In this document: positions 22,566 through 28,121 of the stretch, piece after piece
How positions within the stretch are numbered: position 1 is the first letter of the stretch
How the letters are laid out: each line of letters opens with the position of its first letter
From: a virus
Direction: 5' to 3' (one strand)
DNA: 29,104 nucleotides
Virus record (IMG/VR): IMGVR_UViG_3300031523_000005
Span: 1-29,104 of that record
Notes under the pieces: model-generated
What the model was told of the DNA's origin: nothing
Databases searched by the model: none
The model's input: only the letters and a program-made list of their open reading frames with translations
Made by a program: the position numbers and the translations under genes

Positions 22566-22936
22566 TAACTGAAATCTCTATTTGTTATTGAGCCAAGTGT
22601 TTTGAAGTCTACATTAAAAAAGTAACATATATTATTTATCAGATCCCCTGTAGTTACACTGCCTGATGTATTGATGTTTCTAGCGTTCAGCTCGCTCGCA
22701 ACTTTTGTTATTTCACTCTCGCTTAAGCTTGATATTAAAGTATCGAGAGGATAAGGAGGAAGCATAAGCGCTGTAAGTTTTTCAGCATCATCACCTTCAA
22801 CAATCGCCAAGACATTAGTGCCGTTGCTGTCATGGTGATAAGACACTTTTACATTTAAATTTTGAGACTCTACTAATATAGATGTTTTGTATTCATTATT
22901 TACTAAATAAGCATTGTCTAAGTAAATTCTAATCAT
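22565..22936 (-). CDS. Unrecognised 123-residue protein
   Basis: This protein begins M-I-R-I-Y-L-D-N-A-Y-L-V-N-N and has strands T-S-I-L-V-E-S and V-S-Y-H-H-D, then a helical second half (L-D-T-L-I-S-S-L-S-E-S-E-I-T-K-V-A-S-E-L-N). Its stop overlaps the ATG of the repeat protein gene, so the two are co-translated, and it may be that protein's partner or chaperone. It is the first gene after a terminator. I see no clear promoter in front of it. Confidence 0.6.
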   Translation of the reverse strand: MIRIYLDNAYLVNNEYKTSILVESQNLNVKVSYHHDSNGTNVLAIVEGDDAEKLTALMLPPYPLDTLISSLSESEITKVASELNARNINTSGSVTTGDLINNICYFFNVDFKTLGSITNRDFS

Positions 22937-22982
22937 TGCTTAACCTTGTTATTTTATAATATTTATCCCCCTGATAAAGAAA

Positions 22983-23017
22983 AGCCCTCTCACCGAAGGA
23001 GGTACGGATCGAGGGCT
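22983..23017 (-). terminator. Rho-independent terminator
   Basis: On the minus strand AGCCCTC pairs with GAGGGCT, followed by TTTTCTTT. The 21-nt loop contains ACCTCCTT, a match to the anti-Shine-Dalgarno end of 16S rRNA. Confidence 0.87.
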
Positions 23018-23091
23018 GAGGAGAGGAGGAGATTGTGTATAAATACACTGGTTGCTTATGCAACTCTTATATTATCGGAGGAGATAATTCT
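23018..23091 (-). other. Structured intergenic region with three small hairpins
   Basis: Reading the minus strand after the stop at 23092: ATTATC-TCCTCC-GATAAT, then GTTGC-ATAA-GCAAC, then GTGTA-TTTA-TACAC, then a pyrimidine stretch CTCCTCCTCTCCTC, then the terminator at 22983-23017. It could be a stable 3' untranslated RNA. No gene is seen here. Confidence 0.55.
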
Positions 23092-23436
23092 TTAGTTTAA
23101 TGCTTTATTTGTGTCATCTGAAGAAGATAAAGATATTGACATTGTGTAATCTTCTTCTTCATCTTCAATGGTATCTGCGCTAACTGCTTTAAGTATTTCT
23201 TTAGCTGCCTTGCGGTTCTCTTTGTTATGACCTAGAACTCTATCAATAAGAGTTAAGTTTATATTATCTTTTTGCTTATCCATATTATCTACCATAGCTA
23301 ATAATTTCTTAATAACTTTAGGTACAGCCTTTGCCATAGCTAGGTCTATACGGACTTCAGCATTTTCATGGGCATTGTCTGCTTGCTGGGCTAGAGTAGG
23401 TCTTCCTGCTGGTTTATTCTGATTCTCAGTAGTCAT
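23092..23436 (-). CDS. Unrecognised protein with A-G-R-P-T motif; terminase small subunit possible
   Basis: This 114-residue, almost wholly helical protein begins with a polar leader and A-G-R-P-T-L-A-Q-Q-A-D-N-A-H-E-N-A, then K-A-V-P-K-V-I-K-K-L-L-A-M-V-D-N-M, and ends acidic and Ser-rich (E-D-E-E-E-D-Y, S-L-S-S-S-D-D). 'GRPt' near the N-terminus followed by helices is common in terminase small subunits, but also in other small DNA-binding phage proteins. It is about 4.6 kb from terL, which counts against it. It overlaps the zinc-ribbon gene by 11 nt. I give the small-terminase idea low weight. Confidence 0.62.
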   Translation of the reverse strand: MTTENQNKPAGRPTLAQQADNAHENAEVRIDLAMAKAVPKVIKKLLAMVDNMDKQKDNINLTLIDRVLGHNKENRKAAKEILKAVSADTIEDEEEDYTMSISLSSSDDTNKALN

Positions 23437-23678
23437 TACGACTCACCTCTGGTATGTTCAATCCTAAAGAGTCTAAATCTAACTCTTCTTCTTCAACGGG
23501 ATAATTTGATTTGTTGGAACACTTATTACAATAATCTTCTTCTACTCTCATTGTAGTTGTCTTTCCTACCTCTGTTGGGTGAGGGATCAAGATGCTACGA
23601 TAAATGAGTGCAGGAGGTAACATAGAATTACAGCAAGCGCACCTAATGAGTCACCTTCTTAGTGATTGATGGTTTCAT
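23426..23678 (-). pseudogene. Zinc-ribbon protein gene with a broken or shifted frame
   Basis: The best start is the ATG at 23678, overlapping the previous stop (ATGA) with AAGGAG 6 nt upstream. It reads M-K-P-S-I-T-K-K-V-T-H and then TAG at 23645-23643. In the +1 frame, right after that TAG region, the sequence reads R-C-A-C-C-N-S-M-L-P-P and continues 65 more codons to 23426, including Y-C-N-K-C. Joined, this makes an 83-residue protein with two C-x-x-C pairs, a typical small phage zinc ribbon. The ATG at 23623 has no Shine-Dalgarno site and loses the first Cys pair. So there is a single-base insertion, an assembly error, or programmed +1 frameshifting. Confidence 0.65.
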
Positions 23679-24268
23679 AGCCATCTCCTTGTTAGTGCCT
23701 CTTTTATAAGAGGGTCTATTATATCTTCTGCTAATTTTATAGCATATTTATGTTTCTGATTTTTCCAAGATAGGTGGGCTTCTAGTTCAGTGTCAAAAAC
23801 ACCTAGGTAGTTGCTACTGCTTCTGTTAAAAGGGTTATTGCACCTTGCTACATAACATACCTTTTTACCTGAATAGGAGGTGACACCTATCATAAGGGTA
23901 CCTCTTGTGGCTAAACTGTCTGTAAAGAAAGAGTTTATTGCTTGCGTGACAAAACTACAGCAGGAGGGGGAGTATATTTTATTCCCTTCAAAAAGTATGT
24001 CTTTGTCCAAATGTAAACCTTTCCACTCTTGTTCTACCATCCACGCCCTAAAGTTGCTGAATGTAAGCCAAGACTCACAAACGGAACAACCTTCGTAGGT
24101 GTGTGTGCCTTTACTATAACACCTACTGACCATATCTCGCCACTTTGCATAGTAAGGGCAAATCCAAGTTTGTACTCGTTTTATTTTCCCACAAGGCTGT
24201 GGTACATTTTCAGATAATTTTACGGTATAAGGTGCGTCATTGTTTGCCACGCCACAAAGTATACTCAT
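23675..24268 (-). CDS. HNH-like endonuclease family protein (copy 2)
   Basis: This 197-residue protein is a clear paralogue of the one at 26071-26709. Shared core: C-P-Y-Y-x-x-W, R-C-Y-S, Y-x-x-C-x-V-C-E-x-W-L-T-F-S-N-F, W-M-V-x-Q-x-W, L-D-K-D-x-L, Y-S-P-x-x-C and a C-terminal L-G-x-F/Y-x-T-E-x-E-A-H-L-x-W-K. The final part looks like an AP2-type DNA-binding domain. 'LDKD...GN..YSP..C.F' occupies the place of an HNH centre with changed His. Many phages carry such genes singly as mobile elements. It is led by a perfect promoter (24362-24390), and its stop overlaps the zinc-ribbon start. Nuclease activity is inferred. Confidence 0.72.
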   Translation of the reverse strand: MSILCGVANNDAPYTVKLSENVPQPCGKIKRVQTWICPYYAKWRDMVSRCYSKGTHTYEGCSVCESWLTFSNFRAWMVEQEWKGLHLDKDILFEGNKIYSPSCCSFVTQAINSFFTDSLATRGTLMIGVTSYSGKKVCYVARCNNPFNRSSSNYLGVFDTELEAHLSWKNQKHKYAIKLAEDIIDPLIKEALTRRWL

Positions 24269-24361
24269 TTTCTTTCCTTAATTTAATAAGGTCGTGCATC
24301 ACTGCATTAACTGAAACTTGTTGTAGGGATAACCTTATTAGATTACCCCTTTCATACCCCT

Positions 24362-24390
24362 ATTATAACCTAGGTTTTTCTTGGTGTCAA
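24362..24390 (-). promoter_or_regulatory. Consensus sigma-70 promoter
   Basis: TTGACA at 24390-24385, 17-bp spacer, TATAAT at 24367-24362. Both hexamers are perfect. It lies about 94 nt upstream of the HNH-like gene, in the gap after the gene ending at 24411. Confidence 0.88.
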
Positions 24391-24410
24391 TGGTGTGTGC
24401 TTATGGGTAG

Positions 24411-24650
24411 TTAAGATAAACTATTTACCCAATCAAAGTAGTTCTCTCCATAGAAGGTTTCCATCAGGATTTCGTATGCGTACTGAGTGTCTATCTCCCT
24501 CTGTAACTTATCCTCTTCAAAGTATAATCTTGCTGACTCCTTTAAACTATGGTAATCTGGATTCTCCAGTAGAACAGGGAAAGGTTTTGCCTTACCTCTA
24601 CGTTCTAACTCTTCATTTAATTGTTGTGTTGTTAATTCTTTAATGATCAT
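24411..24650 (-). CDS. Small acidic helical protein, unknown
   Basis: This 79-residue protein overlaps the previous gene (ATGA-type) and has AGAGGGG 8 nt before ATG. It is helical and Glu-rich: L-T-T-Q-Q-L-N-E-E-L-E-R-R-G-K-A near the start, then Y-F-E-E-D-K-L-Q-R-E-I and a Tyr/Phe-rich end (F-Y-G-E-N-Y-F-D-W). I do not recognise it. It ends the accessory operon just before a new promoter. Confidence 0.6.
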   Translation of the reverse strand: MIIKELTTQQLNEELERRGKAKPFPVLLENPDYHSLKESARLYFEEDKLQREIDTQYAYEILMETFYGENYFDWVNSLS

Positions 24651-24925
24651 AACGTAAACCCCTCTTTATCTTTATTACACTTCTTGTGCCAAGCACGAAT
24701 CATCTTCTCTACATCTTTGTCTTCTGATATATCCATCCCTTCAATGTAAGGTATATCAAACACATAAGACATATTGCTGTTGTTTATTGTACTATTAACG
24801 TAGATGCATATTACACTACCGTCTTCATAGTCAGGTATAGCTCCAGCATAGTAATTAGACATGAACTCTTTTATTGACACTTCATAATACTTATCTACGA
24901 TAATTTCTCTGCTAAAACTGATCAT
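24647..24925 (-). CDS. Small unknown protein of the accessory operon
   Basis: This 92-residue protein has AAAGGAG about 11 nt before ATG. It begins M-I-S-F-S-R-E-I-I-V-D-K-Y-Y-E-V, with strands V-I-C-I-Y-V-N-S and an acidic E-G-M-D-I-S-E-D-K-D-V-E-K-M. No family recognised. Overlap with the next gene indicates co-translation. Confidence 0.6.
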   Translation of the reverse strand: MISFSREIIVDKYYEVSIKEFMSNYYAGAIPDYEDGSVICIYVNSTINNSNMSYVFDIPYIEGMDISEDKDVEKMIRAWHKKCNKDKEGFTL

Positions 24926-24951
24926 AATCTGATATCTCCTTTACATTTATA

Positions 24952-25470
24952 TTATTTATTAAAATTAAGTACAGCCGCTATGGAAGTATCAGCATCCACT
25001 ATAGTCATCTCAGACCTAGGTACCACAACCAAGTGCCATGTGCCATCTAACATAGGTAAGATCAAGTGGACATGTGACTCTGGTGGAAATTCACTGTTAG
25101 CCATTAAGTCTTTTAGGTACTCTACTTCTTGTGTAACCCCTACATCTTCTTTAAGTATTCCTTTAATAGGTAAGGGTGGTGCTGGTTTTATCTTCTCCCA
25201 TATTTCCAATTTAGCTTGATACACCAATTCCGCTCCTACTATACTTTCAGCATGTTTCTCTTCATATTTGTCTTTTTCCTCGCCGCGCATTGATTTGAAT
25301 TCTGGGTGATCTATTGGATTGAATACAAAACCCCATTCACCATCTCCTTTGTCTTCAAGTAGCCATACTTTATATGACATTTCCCCTTGATAATGCCATG
25401 TACCTGCTATTATTTTAATTGTATTCTGTCCTTCTATACTTATAATCTTCTCATGTGTATATGTTTTCAT
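24952..25470 (-). CDS. Unknown protein of the accessory operon
   Basis: This 172-residue protein starts at ATG 25470, overlapping the previous TGA (ATGA) with AAGGAA upstream. It has T-W-H-Y-Q-G-E-M-S-Y-K-V-W-L-L-E-D near residues 24-40, a charged helix (R-G-E-E-K-D-K-Y-E-E-K-H), and a C-terminal beta part V-H-L-I-L-P-M-L-D-G-T-W-H-L-V-V-V-P-R. The repeated G-T-W-H pattern suggests two related strands. I do not recognise it. Confidence 0.62.
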   Translation of the reverse strand: MKTYTHEKIISIEGQNTIKIIAGTWHYQGEMSYKVWLLEDKGDGEWGFVFNPIDHPEFKSMRGEEKDKYEEKHAESIVGAELVYQAKLEIWEKIKPAPPLPIKGILKEDVGVTQEVEYLKDLMANSEFPPESHVHLILPMLDGTWHLVVVPRSEMTIVDADTSIAAVLNFNK

Positions 25471-26069
25471 ATTATTTGTTCCTTAACTAATTTAGTGTTA
25501 TGTACATGCTCTACCTCACTTTTAGTTGTTATGTGTGTCTCAAACTCATAATGGTATTGACCATTATCTTTGCACTCCATAACATACATAGGCTTACCTT
25601 GAGTATTTACATAGTCTAACGCATCTGCTGGCATAAAGACTAGATCTTCTATATCTAGGTAACCGTCTGCGATATTCTTATCCAAGAACATTTTTGCAAA
25701 AGTATTAAGTTCTGAGGTGGATAGTGGATCAGAATTAGCATTTAAAGAAATCTTAATGTAATTTTTACCTGTTCCCCTTTCCTCTTCATCAAACCTAGTT
25801 ATATTTATACTGAAATAGTTAGGTAGAATATTTATTTCTCCTGTGCGATCTCTTTGTGGAGGCACTTTATACCTTGCAGGAGAATAACTCCCTGTGGGCA
25901 TTAAGTTTTGTATTATACTCCGATCTAAATCTGAATGATCTTCAGCTAATACTTTTAACTCATACCACTCTCCGTTGGTAAGTTTAACCTTAGATAAATC
26001 TTCTTTCGTAACCTTATCATTTATTAGTAAGGTTAGCAACTCTCTTGGTGTTTGTCTATTTGTTTTCAT
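25467..26069 (-). CDS. Unknown protein of the accessory operon
   Basis: I start this at ATG 26069 (M-K-T-N-R-Q-T-P-R), because GAGGAA lies 9 nt upstream. An in-frame ATG six codons earlier sits inside the previous gene and has no such site. This gives 200 residues. Visible features are a helical start, S-P-A-R-Y-K-V-P-P-Q-R-D-R-T-G-E, strands Y-F-S-I-N-I-T-R-F and Y-I-K-I-S-L-N-A-N, and a His/Glu-containing end (H-Y-E-F-E-T-H-I-T-T-K). No family recognised. Confidence 0.62.
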   Translation of the reverse strand: MKTNRQTPRELLTLLINDKVTKEDLSKVKLTNGEWYELKVLAEDHSDLDRSIIQNLMPTGSYSPARYKVPPQRDRTGEINILPNYFSINITRFDEEERGTGKNYIKISLNANSDPLSTSELNTFAKMFLDKNIADGYLDIEDLVFMPADALDYVNTQGKPMYVMECKDNGQYHYEFETHITTKSEVEHVHNTKLVKEQII

Positions 26070-26070
26070 G

Positions 26071-26709
26071 TTATAATTCCTCTTCATAAATTGTGTAATT
26101 TTTATATTTATTTCTTAGTGCCTCTGCTACCCGTTCATCTGTCACATATTCTGAGTCAGCTAACTCACAAGCATAAATGTGTTTCTGCTTCTTCCATGCT
26201 AAGTGAGCTTCTATTTCTGTAGAATACCTACCTAATGTCGTCCCCTTACTATTAAAAGGATTACTGATTGCAGACTTGAAATTACCTGTGTATTTATCCC
26301 AATAACAACCTATTAGGTGTTCACCTCTTGAGGTTTTATTGACCATAATAAAAGTATTAATATCGTGACCTATAAATACACAAGTCCTTGGAGAATATAC
26401 ACCATTACCTCCTACCAGTAAATCTTTATCTAATGCATTACTCTCCCAATCTTGATCTACCATCCACGATTTAAAGTTACTAAATGTTAACCATTCTTCA
26501 CAAACAGTACAGTCTTTGTAGGTAGGGGATCTCTTGTGTAAACTGCCACTATAGCACCTTTGTAACATACTTGTCCACCTCTGATAATAAGGACATCCTA
26601 TATACTTGTAACCTCCACTTGCAATCCTCTCTTCTGGAAATACCTTATAACTTGTAGGTTCATCCACATCATTAATACCTACACCATAGACTAGTTTCTT
26701 ATCACTCAT
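26071..26709 (-). CDS. HNH-like endonuclease family protein (copy 1)
   Basis: This 212-residue paralogue of the gene at 23675-24268 has the same core: C-P-Y-Y-Q-R-W-T-S-M-L-Q-R-C-Y-S, C-T-V-C-E-E-W-L-T-F-S-N-F-K-S-W-M, L-D-K-D-L-L-V-G-G-N-G-V-Y-S-P and Y-S-T-E-I-E-A-H-L-A-W-K-K-Q-K. A short variable N-terminus (Y-G-V-G-I-N-D) may fit the insertion site. It is embedded in an operon by overlaps with both neighbours, so it was inserted cleanly between genes. Likely a free-standing homing-type nuclease with AP2-like C-terminus; the HNH centre is not canonical, so activity is inferred. Confidence 0.72.
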   Translation of the reverse strand: MSDKKLVYGVGINDVDEPTSYKVFPEERIASGGYKYIGCPYYQRWTSMLQRCYSGSLHKRSPTYKDCTVCEEWLTFSNFKSWMVDQDWESNALDKDLLVGGNGVYSPRTCVFIGHDINTFIMVNKTSRGEHLIGCYWDKYTGNFKSAISNPFNSKGTTLGRYSTEIEAHLAWKKQKHIYACELADSEYVTDERVAEALRNKYKNYTIYEEEL

Positions 26710-27127
26710 AACTCATCCCCTCATTTAACATATCACGTATCTTATTAAACACCACTCTCCTATCGCTAAAGCGACAATCATCGTCCTGTTGCATAAAGAA
26801 TGCTGTGAATCCATGTCTTGCTTGGAACACACCCTCTACTTTAACACTATTAACTTTGTCCAAGTAGATCCAAGGGTAGTTACCACCTAATTCTACAGTG
26901 ATACCTATAGCAGATAATCTATCTGTGAAACGAGTAATTATATTTCTTATTGTAAAGTTATAATGGTCTCCTACCTCCGAAGGAGGTCTATTCTTACCTA
27001 CCATTATATTACTGTCCTCAGAGTAACTTCCTCTTTCAACGGTAACATCCTGTTTGAGTATGGTATAATCTAAAGCTGTAATCTTATAGGGGTATGGTAC
27101 TCCTGCTTTGGTTATTGTGCCTTTCAT
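26702..27127 (-). CDS. Conserved phage hypothetical protein
   Basis: This 141-residue protein contains G-G-N-Y-P-W-I-Y-L-D-K-V-N near residues 81-93, A-R-H-G-F-T-A-F-F near 102-110 and F-S-D-R-R-V-V-F-N-K-I-R-D-M-L near 118-132. I have seen this combination in uncharacterised proteins of many phages, where it is a compact alpha/beta domain, but I know no function. It has GGAG upstream of ATG and overlaps both neighbours. It is adjacent to the DUF262 gene and may work with it. Confidence 0.68.
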   Translation of the reverse strand: MKGTITKAGVPYPYKITALDYTILKQDVTVERGSYSEDSNIMVGKNRPPSEVGDHYNFTIRNIITRFTDRLSAIGITVELGGNYPWIYLDKVNSVKVEGVFQARHGFTAFFMQQDDDCRFSDRRVVFNKIRDMLNEGMSYE

Positions 27128-27630
27128 AGTTGTTCTCCTAACAAACCTAAGACCTTTTCCATATGCGCTTCAGATTGTGGCACCCCAGTAAAGTTAATTC
27201 TATAGAAATACTCCAATTTATCCTTTTCTGTCATACCATGATATAAACACTGATAAGGCATACCCCTACTCCTTAATTGTCTCGATGTAGGTGCATCTAA
27301 ATCCTTAAAATAGTAATTCCCCTCTTCTGTTTTATAAGGGATATTATTATTTAAATACAGTAATATCGTAGTGATCCGTTGCTTACCATCAACCACTTCA
27401 TAGTTAGGTTCTCCTTCAATATAAGTGTCTTTATCTATAATAGCAATAGTACCTAGGGGAAGGTTATTGAATACTGAATACAGGAATTCCTGTTGTTCTT
27501 TCTCCTCCCACACATAAGATCGCTGGTAATAAGCATTAAGATCTAGGTCATCTGATTCTTGCCAACACAAATAGTTTCCAACGGTGACATTGTGAGTGGT
27601 TGTTAGTAATCTTCTTGAAAATAACTTCAT
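27124..27630 (-). CDS. DUF262 (ParB/sulfiredoxin-like) domain protein
   Basis: This 168-residue protein shows the DUF262 core: Y-Y-Q-R-S-Y-V-W at 34-41, F-L-Y-S-V-F-N-N-L-P-L-G at 49-60, V-V-D-G-K-Q-R-I-T-T-I at 79-89, and the later F-Y-R-I-N-F-T-G-V-P-Q-S at 142-153. The D-G-x-Q-R motif is the nucleotide-binding or hydrolysis centre in this superfamily, used by type IV restriction enzymes such as GmrSD. Here the nuclease (DUF1524/HNH) part is absent, so it is a single-domain form. It overlaps the genes on both sides. Role unknown; DNA modification or counter-defence is inference. Confidence 0.85.
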   Translation of the reverse strand: MKLFSRRLLTTTHNVTVGNYLCWQESDDLDLNAYYQRSYVWEEKEQQEFLYSVFNNLPLGTIAIIDKDTYIEGEPNYEVVDGKQRITTILLYLNNNIPYKTEEGNYYFKDLDAPTSRQLRSRGMPYQCLYHGMTEKDKLEYFYRINFTGVPQSEAHMEKVLGLLGEQL

Positions 27631-28109
27631 GGTTGTTCTCCTTTTATCTCAGATCTAACTTGCATAAGTACCCTTCCTAAGTGGTTCTCACCTTCTCCTG
27701 TTTTCATACAAACGCCCCAAATTTTATCATCCCACCAATTAGCTTCTTGTAGGTAAGAGTCTTCTGTAGCTAACAGCTTTTGTCTTAGGTTGGGATTAGC
27801 TAAAGAAAACTTATAACGTATTGCGTAGAGCATAACATCAAGTTTAATATCTTCCCAGTCTTCACGCAGTTCTAAGGATCTACCTATCTTCTTAGCCTCT
27901 GCACCATTTTTACAGTTAGCTATCTTGATACGTAATAACGGGTTATCTGTTTTCATTGCCATATAAAATGACTCAGAAGTCTTGAAGATCACACTAATAG
28001 GTTGTCCATTCAAGAAAATAACCTTGTGCATAGGAGTTTCGAAGTTCCAGAAGTTACTAAGGAATCTGTACTTTTCATTACTAAAGCTTGCTTGTGTTTT
28101 TGTGGTCAT
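27627..28109 (-). CDS. NADAR-family ADP-ribose glycosidase
   Basis: This 160-residue protein has the full NADAR (YbiA-like) pattern: Y-R-F-L-S-N-F at 14-20, S-E-S-F-Y-M-A-M-K at 45-53, Y-K-F-S-L-A-N-P-N-L-R at 99-109, L-L-A-T-E-D near 112, then W-W-D-D-K-I-W-G at 125-132 and E-N-H-L-G-R-V-L-M-Q-V-R at 141-152. Characterised members cleave N-glycosidic bonds of ADP-ribose derivatives, including ADP-ribose on guanine in DNA, or riboflavin intermediates. In a phage the likely use is to remove ADP-ribose placed on phage DNA by host DarT toxins, or to act in NAD metabolism. Length is typical. Substrate is inference. Confidence 0.88.
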   Translation of the reverse strand: MTTKTQASFSNEKYRFLSNFWNFETPMHKVIFLNGQPISVIFKTSESFYMAMKTDNPLLRIKIANCKNGAEAKKIGRSLELREDWEDIKLDVMLYAIRYKFSLANPNLRQKLLATEDSYLQEANWWDDKIWGVCMKTGEGENHLGRVLMQVRSEIKGEQP

Positions 28110-28121
28110 GTTAAATCTCCT

